DNA of 36,466 nt. Source: CAYWEP01 sp964457405 (GTDB taxonomy: Bacteria; Patescibacteriota; Microgenomatia; Levybacterales; UBA12049). The notes beneath the pieces were generated by a model. It was not told where the DNA came from, did no database searches, and worked only from the letters and a program-made list of their open reading frames with translations. Shown here one piece after another: positions 1 to 8,340 of this stretch (the first letter of the stretch is position 1; every line of letters begins with the position of its first letter). Location of the stretch: contig CAYWEP010000004.1 of NCBI GenBank assembly GCA_964457405.1, positions 1-36,466 on the forward strand, read 5' to 3'. A program made the translations under genes and the position numbers.

Positions 1-170
1 AATAAACCCCAGCTTGTAATAACGTATCGGTAGGGCTAAGAAATTTCCTTCTTGCGGTAGAAAGCAAAATAGTCTATACTTATATCTAGTATTCCAGGTA
101 TTCTAAGGTCTTCATTTGTCGGCAACGTTCAATCGTATTCCACAATGTCACCCTAGGAAATCCAAGGAGC

Positions 171-200
171 GAGCCCGCCTTCGTTAAAACTTCGGCGGGT
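171..200. repeat. Intergenic palindromic element, same family as the mreB insert
   Basis: A short hairpin with CCCGCC and GGCGGG arms around an AT-rich loop. Its right half, ACTTCGGCGGG, and the CTTCGT before it are shared with the in-frame element inside mreB (28251-28281), so this is an intergenic copy of a repeat that also occurs in coding sequence. No terminator T-run follows it. The rest of 1-324 has no gene I can support. Confidence 0.6.
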
Positions 201-224
201 GAAAGGGGGTGACAATACAATTTC

Positions 225-320
225 AAATTTCCAATATCAAATTTCAAATGTAGTAATACTTTTGACTTTTGTCTGGCGAAGCCAGATCCCGCTCCGCGGG
301 ACATTTTGACTTTTGAGTTT
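225..320. repeat. Composite repeat: AT-rich array, two hairpins, AT-rich array
   Basis: Degenerate TTTCAAATT-type units (about 225-250) are followed by a TTTTGACTTTTG block, then two small perfect hairpins (TCTGGC-GAA-GCCAGA and CCCGC-TCC-GCGGG, about 272-303), then a second TTTTGACTTTTG block that runs up to the start of the zinc-ribbon gene. The same array-hairpin-array architecture is found inside the secreted-protein gene at 10013-10138. The first hairpin resembles the third insert in leuS (13500-13566). Confidence 0.6.
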
Positions 321-324
321 CGTT

Positions 325-630
325 ATGGCATTTCAAGATCAATCATTAACTTGCCGTGATTGCGGCAAGGAATTTGTCTGGACTGCATCAGAACAAGAGT
401 TCTATCAGAAAAAAGGCTTTGAAAACGCACCAGTTCGTTGTCCCGAGTGTCGTGCTGCAAAAAAGCAACGCATGAATGGCGATGGAGGGGGAAGATTCCA
501 AGGCCCCAGACAGCAATACGAAATTACCTGTTCAAATTGTGGCAAGAAAGATACTGTACCGTTTCAACCAAGAGGTGATCGGCCAGTTCTTTGCCGTGAC
601 TGTTTCCAAAAACAGAGACAGCAGGGATAA
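325..630 (+). CDS. Small double zinc-ribbon protein
   Basis: A 101-residue protein with four CxxC knuckles. The first pair (CRDC and CPEC) matches the probable zinc-ribbon domain found in small bacterial proteins. The second pair (CSNC and CRDC) forms a CxxC-x17-CxxC module. A glycine- and arginine-rich linker joins them and the C-terminus is basic and glutamine-rich, which would suit nucleic-acid or ribosome binding, though that is inference. I start it at ATG 325 (MAFQDQS); an upstream TTG at 313 lies inside the AT-rich repeat and would only add repeat-derived residues. Proteins of this layout are common and uncharacterised in Patescibacteria. It converges on the O-antigen-ligase-like gene. 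The exact function is unknown. Confidence 0.85.
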   Translation: MAFQDQSLTCRDCGKEFVWTASEQEFYQKKGFENAPVRCPECRAAKKQRMNGDGGGRFQGPRQQYEITCSNCGKKDTVPFQPRGDRPVLCRDCFQKQRQQG

Positions 631-641
631 GTTCATCCAGT

Positions 642-685
642 AAAGCGCTTCTATTATTACATTACGTGATATTTTGAAGCGCTTT
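642..685. terminator. Candidate bidirectional hairpin between convergent genes
   Basis: Perfect 10-bp arms AAAGCGCTTC (642-651) and GAAGCGCTTT (676-685) enclose a 24-base AT-rich loop in the gap between the plus-strand zinc-ribbon gene and the minus-strand gene ending at 703. Each arm itself contains the palindrome AAGCGCTT. Position suggests a shared terminator, but the loop is long and the flanking T-runs are weak. Confidence 0.4.
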
Positions 686-702
686 GTGGTATTTACCAAT
701 TA

Positions 703-2877
703 TCAAAACTGTGGTGTTGGTTCCGAGGTCTTCGTTGGGCTTGGTCCGCCAGCTGGCGAAACCTTTGGCGTCGGTGATGCTTTTGGTGTGACTGTTACCG
801 TTGGTCCAGGGATCTCAACCGGCGGTTTTCTTTCTGGTAGTTGTCGCTCAGGCTCATTTATCCCAAGTGGCGGTTGATTCTCGCTTGGTTTAAGATTATC
901 CCCTTGTTCTTTTGCTTTTGCCTGCTCGCCGATTTTTTTCTCTAAAGCACCAATCTCAGCTGTTATTTTCTTGAGGTTTTCAGGATCATTGGCAACAAGG
1001 GTTTTTACTGTCTGGTATGCGCGGAGAGCATTTTGCAAGTCTCCTTTTTCCTCCAAAGCATGACCTAGGTTATAATAGGCATTTGCGTAATCTTGTTTCA
1101 GCTGAATTGCAATTTGAAATTGGTTCTGCGCATTATCCCACTGAGTTAATTGGTAGTAAATCCCACCGAGGTTTATGAGTTGTTGTGGGTTGGTTGGGTC
1201 AAGTCGGATTGCTTGCTGGTTTGTGAGGATAGCAAACTGATCTGCGTTTTGACCAAAGCCGATCAGTGCTCGGTACACTGAGGAAAGATTATTCCAGTTT
1301 AATGCGGTTTGGGGAGAGACGGTCACAGCCGATCGCCCGGCGTTAATCGATTGCTGGATCAGGGTGAGAATATTTTGCTGCACTTCCTGGTTTGGCTGTT
1401 TGTCTTTCGGTTGTGATATGGCCAAGGAATTCGCAAGTGCTAAGTTGGTTTGTGAGAAGAAGCGATAGTTGGTGTCTCGATAGGGGAACATGGCTATTGC
1501 GTCGCGCTGATTATTATATGTTTCGAGCCCCTTGCTTTCTCGTGTTGCGACAACAGATCGTTGCAGTAGGATATCTGAAAGGGCGTAGCGGGCAGTGAAA
1601 TAGCCAACAAACCCGATAACCCCAAGAAGCAAAACGAGGATAATAAACGGCAAAATACGATCATGACCCGCATGGAGTTCCTGTCCGGGTTCAGCTGTCG
1701 GCCTAAATCCTCGCTTAGAGGCGACGAAGCTAAACTCCAAATCAGGGTAACGGCGTGGGTGTTCAAGCGCCTGGGCTATGGCAAAAACGGCAAAGATAAA
1801 GAAGAAAAGTGCTAGCAAGACACTTGAGAAGGGAAGGAAAAAGGATGCTACAAGGACAAGAATGACCGGTATAAAAAAGGATCGTTCTCTCACAAAGCGA
1901 TACATAAGGAAGAAAAATGCGCTTATGCCTAGAATGCCGGTTGTTGCAAGTAATTCAAGGACCAAGCTACTCGATCGAAAAAAGCTAAATGACCAAAGAT
2001 CCGGATTCAGATTGTACGATGCCAACTTAAAACGAGTGAATACGGTGAGGTACGTGCCGTACCCTGTGCCGAAAAGAAAACTTTTGAAGACGCGGCCCGT
2101 ATCTTGTGAAATTGCTGCAAGCGCTGTTTGAAATCCTGTTTCAAAAGGGAGGATGAGGGGTTTTTGCATCGTTACGAACATATAGACACTCATCCCGAGT
2201 CCAACAAGCATTACTACGAAAGCAATGGCAAAAGCGATATGCGTTCCTGATGTAGTGGTTCTGCTTTGTGTCTGATTCTCATCGATCATAAGGAAAGAAG
2301 CAATAAGCGGCCAGGCAATATAGCCTGCAACCGGCAGCACCAGTGCAAGATAGAGGGATTGATCTAAAAGCGAGCCTAAGGTACTGAATGTCTGAATGTG
2401 CGTGTCATTAAACGGCAGGACGTAGATTTTAAAATAGGAAAGGACTGTCAAAATAGATACAATACATCCGCCGATCACGAGGGAAGAAAGAAGAAGGAGT
2501 AAGGCGTTTGGCCGTCTTACCGTGTTCACGGCTGTATAAAAGAGAAGAACGCTGAAAAGAAGCGGGACATAGTTTGTCAGGGCATCGATACGATTCCCGG
2601 AAAGAATGGCTGAGATTAAAACCACAATACCGAAGAGAAAAATCGGTAGATCAAATGGTGTTGAGCGAAAAATGACTTTTTTTAAGACTAGGTTGCGGAT
2701 CCCATACAGTAGCAAAACAAGAGAAACCGCAACTGCAAGCAGGATTTGTTTGGGTAAGACAAAAAAGTCAGTGGTGAGGGCGGTAAAGAGAAGCGGGAAG
2801 ACAAGGAACAACGCGCTTAACAGAATGAGAGAAACGGTATCAAGATAAGAGAGAATTTCTTTCTTTGTATTGTCCAT
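703..2877 (-). CDS. O-antigen-ligase-like membrane protein with C-terminal TPR repeats
   Basis: A 724-residue protein. Roughly residues 1-390 are polytopic, with about ten or more hydrophobic segments. They include a Wzy/WaaL-like region with a GTGYGTYL motif followed by a LELLATTGILG segment, as in O-antigen ligase (Wzy_C) proteins. One more span (about 405-430) precedes an outward-facing region with tetratricopeptide repeats (for example the NLGGIYYQLTQWDNA and NLGHALEEKGDLQNA blocks, about 560-640). The last 70 residues are a Pro/Lys/Thr-rich low-complexity tail. The likely role is polymerising or ligating surface glycans, fitting the glycosyltransferases at 28908-33237, but the substrate cannot be read from sequence. 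The CCGCCAGCTGGCG near the 3' end matches the core of the palindromic elements in argS and the surface gene. The ATG is preceded by promoter-like sequence at very short distance. Confidence 0.8.
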   Translation of the reverse strand: MDNTKKEILSYLDTVSLILLSALFLVFPLLFTALTTDFFVLPKQILLAVAVSLVLLLYGIRNLVLKKVIFRSTPFDLPIFLFGIVVLISAILSGNRIDALTNYVPLLFSVLLFYTAVNTVRRPNALLLLLSSLVIGGCIVSILTVLSYFKIYVLPFNDTHIQTFSTLGSLLDQSLYLALVLPVAGYIAWPLIASFLMIDENQTQSRTTTSGTHIAFAIAFVVMLVGLGMSVYMFVTMQKPLILPFETGFQTALAAISQDTGRVFKSFLFGTGYGTYLTVFTRFKLASYNLNPDLWSFSFFRSSSLVLELLATTGILGISAFFFLMYRFVRERSFFIPVILVLVASFFLPFSSVLLALFFFIFAVFAIAQALEHPRRYPDLEFSFVASKRGFRPTAEPGQELHAGHDRILPFIILVLLLGVIGFVGYFTARYALSDILLQRSVVATRESKGLETYNNQRDAIAMFPYRDTNYRFFSQTNLALANSLAISQPKDKQPNQEVQQNILTLIQQSINAGRSAVTVSPQTALNWNNLSSVYRALIGFGQNADQFAILTNQQAIRLDPTNPQQLINLGGIYYQLTQWDNAQNQFQIAIQLKQDYANAYYNLGHALEEKGDLQNALRAYQTVKTLVANDPENLKKITAEIGALEKKIGEQAKAKEQGDNLKPSENQPPLGINEPERQLPERKPPVEIPGPTVTVTPKASPTPKVSPAGGPSPTKTSEPTPQF

Positions 2878-2891
2878 ATTATAATAGTATC
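2878..2891 (-). promoter_or_regulatory. Candidate -10 element very close to the start codon
   Basis: Read on the minus strand, GATACT (2891-2886) lies 8 bases before the ATG and TATAAT (2883-2878) directly abuts it. The first would give a transcript with almost no leader, matching the spacing seen before leuS, comEA and several glycosyltransferases. No convincing -35 box was found. Confidence 0.35.
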
Positions 2892-2935
2892 CCTACTGTA
2901 GCAATTTTACAAATATAATGTCAAGGATAACATTC

Positions 2936-3035
2936 CATGAATTTCAAAAATTACCAATTTCAAATTTGACATTCTTTAGTCGACTATCCACCCTTCGACT
3001 TCGCTCAGGGTTCACCCAGAAGGCTCACCCTGAAG
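2936..3035. repeat. Intergenic composite: AATTTCAAA-type array plus nested hairpins
   Basis: An AT-rich array (about 2936-2972) adjoins a GC-rich hairpin region. The latter has TCAGGGT (3005-3011) complementary to a downstream ACCCTGA, extended outwards by CCCTTC and GAAGGG. The 20-base string CCCTTCGACTTCGCTCAGGG (2991-3010) recurs exactly inside argS (19928-19947) and, with small changes, in leuS (11186-11205). Lying just after the surface-gene stop (minus strand), it may also act as a terminator. Confidence 0.65.
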
Positions 3036-3045
3036 GGCAAGCCAG

Positions 3046-6000
3046 TTAATTTACGATCCACCAATTGATCTTAATATCCTTACTAATACTACTTGGTATC
3101 TGTATGGTGAATGAGCCTTTTTTGCCCTTCTCAGGGCTTTCTGCTGTTTGCCGAGCTATATATGGTGTCAGGCCAGCGGTGTCAGATGTTGGCGTAATGT
3201 AGATCAGAGAATCTTCTTTGACAAATGGAGAGAAGATAGTTCGCTCGTAATAGTTTTTGGTAATAATTGCAGTACCGGCAGAGGAGGAGGCCACTGTTTC
3301 GGTAATAGACGTATCAGCTTGTACGCCTCGTACTACTCTCAGTCCGTTGGCAATAAGATTGTTGAATGTCCCGCTTCCTGATGCGATGAGATCACCAAGT
3401 TGGTTAATCTTGAATACCCCCGATCCTGAAGCATTCTGTATGACAAAGTTGCTGTCATCCGTCGGCTGGCGGATCAGATCCTCGCTTTCGCGAGGATGAG
3501 CACTAAGGCGGATCACCAGATCTTCATCCGGTATCGGACTAATCAAACTGGCAAAAAGCTTGCCTTTTACGCTCACATCTTTCGCAAAGTTCGCATTTCC
3601 CGCTACGGTAAAATTCCCTTCAGTATCAATCCATACCAGACCACTCATAAATGATACATTTCCTTGCCTGAGTGGTTGAATTTCAAGGTCTGCTCCTAAG
3701 ACGTTGATTGCATTCTCAGCTATTATGAGGTTTCCGCCGATAGCCAATTGGTTGGCAACTGATACATCACTCATGCTTGCTGGGCCAAAGATCATGACAC
3801 CTTGGTGGAATGTGGCCAGCCTCGCCTCGACCGAGTCTAGGCGGGCAAAGTCAGCTTGTAGATTAGGTACATAAGAAAGAAGAGCGCCGACACTCGCGAT
3901 GTTTGAGTACTCTGTTTGAATCAAAGGAGAAAGCAAAGAGGCTCCCTCCGGTAAGTTGCCTGCGCTGAGCTTGCCGAATGCGTCATTGCGAGGACTCGCC
4001 TTAGGCGAGGACGAAGCAATCTCATTACTCGTCATGCTGGCCTCGGACTGAAGACTCGGCCTGAAGGCTTGTCCAGCATCGCTAACGTTAGAGATTCTGG
4101 AGTCGGAGCTTTGCTCCTCCCCAGAATGACGATCATCAGCTCCACTCGCAATGGCAGGATCGGGTGTGGGCGAGCCTGAAGGTGTAGCGGTCTGGTATAC
4201 ATTGGTTGTGTTTGTTATATATGTTGCAGAAACTGATGCTTGTGGCAGTCCTTCTATTTCGTCGGCAATGATCTTCTTTGCGCGAAGCGTGCCTGCTATG
4301 CTTGCTGAACCTTGTACATCCAATAAAACGTCATCCGCCAGCTGGCGGATCTGATCCTCGTTTTCGCCAGAATGACGAATGACAAGCTTGCCATTGACCA
4401 AAATAGTATCAGATGAAAGTGGTGAGACAATGTTGGTGAGTATCCTATCAGCTTGAGAGATAGGGGAAACAACAGTAGTATTTAGAAGATTTTGAACAGT
4501 ACTCTCGATAGAGGCTTGAAGATTGTTGAGTATCTCCGTCTGCTGGTTTACTTTCCCTGCCAGGCTTGCTATCTGTTCTTGCTGCTCTTTGATCGCATTT
4601 ACAAGGATTGGAACAAAACCTATATAATTTATTGATTTGATTCCCGTTTTCGGATCTGTCTTCACCAGCTCCGGGATCACAGACTCTACTTCTTGGGCAA
4701 TAAATCCTATATGGGATTCGTCATCCGTCTGGTTATTCCATTTAAAGTGTATTCCCTTTAAAGCTAAGATTTTACCTAAAGCATTACCGATAGGTTCAAT
4801 GTCTTGCTTTAAAGAAGCATCCGAGATACATATTAGTCCAGCAGATGTTGGGTCGATATCGCAACTGCCGTTAGTATCGGTAAATCTGGCTACAATACCG
4901 GGATTTGAACTGACTACATGCAAGCCAAATCCAGGTGTAGTCGTGCCGATGCCGACATTGCCAGTATTACTAATAAACAATCGTGATATAAGGCCGCTAT
5001 TGCCACCAGCAGATCCTCTGATATTAAGTCCCCCATTGTTTAAAATATCAAGCGTTGCCTCTGGAGTATTGTCTGTCGGTACAGAAAGAGCTAGATTGCC
5101 TGATATTGATGCAGTTGGGATACCGCTCCCAGTATTGATAAAGGCGAACTTAGCGGAATTTGTTGCGGTGCCTCCAATGAACACATCAAGTACCGATGCT
5201 TGCTTTGGAAAAAGCCCTCCAGAGCTTAGTGTCCAGTTCGAGTTTCCAGCTTCTGCTAGAATCCCACAGCTGCCCCAAATTGGAGTTCCGCTGCCTGCTG
5301 ATTGGAGACACTGTCCCACATTTCCAACACCCATCTGTTTTACAACTCCTGAGCTGTTTGTATACAGTAACCCGCCGTCGCTTGTGAAGCCGCTGAATGT
5401 CAGATTTTTTCCCGGAATGATATTTATACCGCCTGTGGCATTGAGGATTCCATTTACTGTAACTGTTCCATTGCGAAGCACTAGGGTTCCTGAAGCAGAA
5501 CCAATACTTATCGTGCTTGCGGCCCCGGCAAAATTAATACTTGAGGTATTCGTGTTGAGTAAATTAAATATTGCTTGGGTTGTGGTCAAGTCATCTCCAT
5601 TGATTGCAACATCATCGGCAAAGATTCCAGCTCCTGTATTCTCAATTGTAAATTTTCCAACACCACTTACTGAAGCGCTGAGAATAGGCCCGGTGCCGGT
5701 TTGGTCTATAGTGACAGCAGACTGGCCGCTTGATGATGCAAGAACTGCAAAAAGATCGTCTACCTCAACAGCACCTAAAGCAGTCGAAATATGATTTACT
5801 GTACCATTATTCACCAAGCCCTTACGAAGGTCAGTTTCGCCTTCAGGGTCGAGGATCAGGTTGCCCCCCGAGCCTAGATTGGTTGTCATGGTCAGTGATT
5901 GGCCTGTTAGTACAAGACTACCGCCAGATGCCTGTAGGGTTGTCGTTGATGAACCCGGAATCACAAGATTACCGCTTGAGTTAAGAGCAAGAACAACATT

Positions 6001-7665
6001 TGTATTTCCTGTAAGAGCAGTGTCTGTGGTTGGCCGTAAGCCTTGTAAGACTTCCGCATTGGTCGCATAATCAACGATCGCTAGTTGTTGGCGAGGAGAG
6101 AGCTCGGCATCCCATTCTACCGTAATACCAAGCCAGAGGCTGGAATTATCGCGAAAAAGAGACTGTGGCATACCGCAGGAACCTGTGGCAGGGGAGGATG
6201 CTGGATTTCCATTGTTGCACAAAGCTGCATAGCCTCCAGAATCACCGCTTGCCAGGAGAACTGAAAATACGCCATCTACATTAGGGTTTACTGTTCTGAC
6301 TTCTTCCCACAATTTCGCCGATCCTGATGATATCTCATTGTTGTAGATGATAAAGCGGAGCATCTTGCTGTTTGTGATCGGGTTATCGTTGATATCTGTC
6401 AACCTTCCTTGAAACGACAGTATTTTCAAAGGCCTTGCCGGGGCAGCTAGAGCCAGTTTACCCTGTTGTGGCTCTAGCAGAAAGCCCCGGTATACTGCTA
6501 TGCCGATTCCAGTCATAATGATCATCAAGAGAGCAAAATGGAAGTAGTGGGCAATTGGATATGTATGATATCTTTTGTACCATTTTGGGCGTTTGTACCG
6601 GGCGTGATGCCAAATGCGTTTATGCCATGGCAGGTGAGAAAGAGAGATTCTCAACGGAGCATAAAATTCTTTTCTCAGGTTGTGAACAGTCGTAAAAGGA
6701 TCAGCGAAAGCAGGCTTCTTATCTTTTCCCGCCCCCTTGAGCTTTGCGAAGAGAGGCTGACCTTTAGCAGTCCAGATTAATAAATGCAATTCTGAAGCAA
6801 GTTTTGCTACAGGAAGAATCAGGATTGTCTCAATAAGTAGATTTGCAAGTCTCTGCATCTTTTGCAGTATCCGAAGCGGTGGGAATCGAGAGTATTGCTT
6901 TATTGTCTGCTCTGGCAATCCTCCTGATGTTTCTGCTAAGGTTTGAGTCATAGCCGTCAGATATTGCAAGCTTACACGAGCTTGTGAAACTTTAGCTTCA
7001 GGGAGGTTCTCTTCTATAGATTTCACAGGAGGGATTGAAGCCATGATGCCCGCTTTTGCTGCAAAAGCAAAATATCTCCGAAGCGAGGAAAGCTTGCGGT
7101 TGACTGAAGCGGGGGAAAGCTGAAGGAACTCAGTAAGTCTGGTTTTATACTCCTCAAGAAGGTGTGGGTTAATTTTCTCAAAGATATTTTCTTTTTTGAC
7201 TTCATAGCTCTGACTTGGAAGATGGACTTTCTCCAGCCAGTTAATAAACTGGCGAATGTCTATGATATAGTTTTTTATAGTTAGATGTGATGAATTATTG
7301 GTATATAAAAAATTTTTAAATTCACGTATCTGCCATTTGTCCTGCGCCTTGCTTATTGCTTTTTTCTCTTCAGACAGTTCCCTAAACGGGTCTTTGGAGA
7401 GTTGGTTCGTTTCGATGAGAAACCGAGCAAATTTACGAAGAGAAGACAGTGATCGTTCAAGCGAGTTTGCCTGCATTCCTGATCTTTGTTTATAAATCTC
7501 AATGATTTGCCAGGTGAGGAAGGAGGTTGAAAAGGCTCGTGAAAATTCTCTTTCAAACCAACGAATAAACTTTCGAATATCAGAAAGGTAGTTTTTGACA
7601 GTCAGCTTGCTTGCAGGGTGCTTCTGGGAGAAAAGAAATTGTGAGAATTGTGAAAGCAGCTCCAT
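3046..7665 (-). CDS. Giant surface protein: two recombinase core-binding domains, TM helix, tail-fibre exodomain, S74 autoprotease
   Basis: A 1539-residue protein. Residues about 1-95 and 105-210 are two copies of the SAM-like core-binding domain of tyrosine recombinases (compare LTVKNYLSDIRKFIRWFE and LTIKNYIIDIRQFINWLE), but no catalytic integrase domain follows. A basic linker leads to one membrane span at about 373-394, so the N-terminus should be cytoplasmic. The exodomain is rich in Gly/Ser/Thr/Asn with repeating beta units like phage tail fibres (VGIGTTTPGFGLHV). It contains an intramolecular-chaperone peptidase S74 domain with the Ser-Lys dyad SDASLK at Ser948/Lys953, followed by a coiled coil and about 450 further residues ending in INWWIVN. 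Four palindromic elements are inserted in-frame. The gene stands alone between AT-rich gaps. Surface adhesion is inferred; the role of the DNA-binding-type module is unknown. Confidence 0.85.
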   Translation of the reverse strand: MELLSQFSQFLFSQKHPASKLTVKNYLSDIRKFIRWFEREFSRAFSTSFLTWQIIEIYKQRSGMQANSLERSLSSLRKFARFLIETNQLSKDPFRELSEEKKAISKAQDKWQIREFKNFLYTNNSSHLTIKNYIIDIRQFINWLEKVHLPSQSYEVKKENIFEKINPHLLEEYKTRLTEFLQLSPASVNRKLSSLRRYFAFAAKAGIMASIPPVKSIEENLPEAKVSQARVSLQYLTAMTQTLAETSGGLPEQTIKQYSRFPPLRILQKMQRLANLLIETILILPVAKLASELHLLIWTAKGQPLFAKLKGAGKDKKPAFADPFTTVHNLRKEFYAPLRISLSHLPWHKRIWHHARYKRPKWYKRYHTYPIAHYFHFALLMIIMTGIGIAVYRGFLLEPQQGKLALAAPARPLKILSFQGRLTDINDNPITNSKMLRFIIYNNEISSGSAKLWEEVRTVNPNVDGVFSVLLASGDSGGYAALCNNGNPASSPATGSCGMPQSLFRDNSSLWLGITVEWDAELSPRQQLAIVDYATNAEVLQGLRPTTDTALTGNTNVVLALNSSGNLVIPGSSTTTLQASGGSLVLTGQSLTMTTNLGSGGNLILDPEGETDLRKGLVNNGTVNHISTALGAVEVDDLFAVLASSSGQSAVTIDQTGTGPILSASVSGVGKFTIENTGAGIFADDVAINGDDLTTTQAIFNLLNTNTSSINFAGAASTISIGSASGTLVLRNGTVTVNGILNATGGINIIPGKNLTFSGFTSDGGLLYTNSSGVVKQMGVGNVGQCLQSAGSGTPIWGSCGILAEAGNSNWTLSSGGLFPKQASVLDVFIGGTATNSAKFAFINTGSGIPTASISGNLALSVPTDNTPEATLDILNNGGLNIRGSAGGNSGLISRLFISNTGNVGIGTTTPGFGLHVVSSNPGIVARFTDTNGSCDIDPTSAGLICISDASLKQDIEPIGNALGKILALKGIHFKWNNQTDDESHIGFIAQEVESVIPELVKTDPKTGIKSINYIGFVPILVNAIKEQQEQIASLAGKVNQQTEILNNLQASIESTVQNLLNTTVVSPISQADRILTNIVSPLSSDTILVNGKLVIRHSGENEDQIRQLADDVLLDVQGSASIAGTLRAKKIIADEIEGLPQASVSATYITNTTNVYQTATPSGSPTPDPAIASGADDRHSGEEQSSDSRISNVSDAGQAFRPSLQSEASMTSNEIASSSPKASPRNDAFGKLSAGNLPEGASLLSPLIQTEYSNIASVGALLSYVPNLQADFARLDSVEARLATFHQGVMIFGPASMSDVSVANQLAIGGNLIIAENAINVLGADLEIQPLRQGNVSFMSGLVWIDTEGNFTVAGNANFAKDVSVKGKLFASLISPIPDEDLVIRLSAHPRESEDLIRQPTDDSNFVIQNASGSGVFKINQLGDLIASGSGTFNNLIANGLRVVRGVQADTSITETVASSSAGTAIITKNYYERTIFSPFVKEDSLIYITPTSDTAGLTPYIARQTAESPEKGKKGSFTIQIPSSISKDIKINWWIVN
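3454..3501. repeat. In-frame palindromic element (short GTCAT type) in the surface gene
   Basis: About 48 bp encoding residues about 1389-1404 of the surface protein. It is a diverged copy of the element at 4329-4377: both start GTCATCCG and share the GGCGGATC core, and they give the similar peptides VIRLSAHPRESEDLIRQ and VIRHSGENEDQIRQLA. Confidence 0.65.
3981..4020. repeat. In-frame palindromic element (GTCATTGCGAG type)
   Basis: A CGTCATTGCGAG start, a perfect CTCGCCT-T-AGGCGAG hairpin (3995-4009) and a GAAGCAAT end. It resembles the GTCATTGCGAG...GAAGCAATC repeats seen in many bacterial genomes. It lies next to, and in-frame with, the 102-bp element at 4030-4131 in a Ser/Ala-rich part of the exodomain. 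Confidence 0.65.
4030..4131. repeat. In-frame 102-bp palindromic element (GTCATTCTGG type)
   Basis: The ends are inverted repeats (CGTCATGCTGG and CCAGAATGACG). Internal hairpins include GGAGC-AAA-GCTCC read on the coding strand. At 102 bp (34 codons) it keeps the frame and encodes residues about 1179-1212. On the coding strand it shares its ends and the CTCCAGAATCTCTAAC block with the element in argS at 19862-19963. Confidence 0.75.
4329..4377. repeat. In-frame palindromic element (short GTCAT type)
   Basis: A GTCATCCGCC start, a perfect ATCCGCCAG-CTGGCGGAT palindrome and a CCAGAATGACG end. It encodes residues about 1097-1112 of the surface protein, shortly after the coiled coil that follows the S74 domain. 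Confidence 0.65.
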
Positions 7666-8340
7666 TTTAAATTACAAAGCTCCTTTCAGCGTTTTCGTCT
7701 CCAGCCACGAGATTATACGCATTATACAGTTTATTAGGGAGAGAAAAGACACAAATAAATACCTCTATTAATAAAGTAGATGAGAATGGTTAAGACTGTC
7801 AAGAACCTAGAGTAGCCTTAGGTTGCTATATTTCTATATATTTAGATATAAAATAAAAAACGAAAATCTTTATGAAAATAAAGATGTTTTTATGTGAAAT
7901 TTCAAATTTATATTTATTTTCGAATAAATCGGGAATTCATGACGATAAAATGCCATCCAATTTTATCATCAGATTATATCATTTGATATCAAAGATATCC
8001 TTGTTGCCTTTAAAAAGCATTGTAGCGGTGTTTTGGTCACTAGAAAACTACAAAAACTTAAATATTAACAGGGAAGATCATTGAATTTATCTTGTAGTAA
8101 ATTACTTTAGCTAAAGTTCTAATTTCTTATGAAAAAAACTATTGTTCCCTAGAATATCTAAAATATCACATCTTTGTCTTAAGTGCTAAGATTTAATTTA
8201 TCTACTTTTGTACTGATAGACCAATCTTGAAGATTCTTTTCGATTTATTTGATGCAATCTTTCTGCTCTTGGGAGATTCATTTATAGTCAGAACTTTCAC
8301 GGATTGATTTATTAGTATTTATATTTTGACTTAACGCTTG
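7666..8340. other. AT-rich intergenic region with candidate promoter of the surface gene
   Basis: This 675-bp gap is strongly AT-rich. On the minus strand two TATAAT boxes (7726-7721 and 7717-7712) lie 45-60 bases before the surface-gene ATG, and an AAAGGAG lies about 14 bases before it, too far for a standard Shine-Dalgarno site. An open frame at 7872-8084 (+) has no recognisable product and a composition typical of random AT-rich DNA. I see no RNA gene. Confidence 0.5.

Noticed and set aside
86..304. Open frame of 72 codons on the minus strand
   Set aside because: Half of it is made of the palindromic and AT-rich repeats at 171-303. The last 30 residues look protein-like but match no family I know. 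At best a gene remnant.
1778..2131. Lys/Arg-rich open frame on the plus strand
   Set aside because: Antisense to the membrane part of the O-antigen-ligase-like gene. The basic composition is a shadow of Phe/Leu codons on the other strand.
4637..5794. Open frame of 385 codons on the plus strand
   Set aside because: It is antisense to the low-complexity exodomain of the surface protein. Its hydrophobic/Pro-rich content mirrors the Gly/Ser/Thr codons, and it has no family resemblance.
3046..7665. Annotation as an active site-specific integrase
   Set aside because: Only the core-binding domains are present. There is no catalytic domain with the Arg-His-Arg-Tyr residues, and the protein continues through a membrane span into a fibre.
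3046..7665. Prophage tail-fibre gene
   Set aside because: There are no neighbouring tail, capsid, terminase or lysis genes, and a membrane span with a cytoplasmic domain does not fit a virion fibre.
7872..8084. Open frame of 70 codons in the AT-rich gap
   Set aside because: No recognisable product, no promoter at the usual spacing, and composition typical of chance AT-rich frames.
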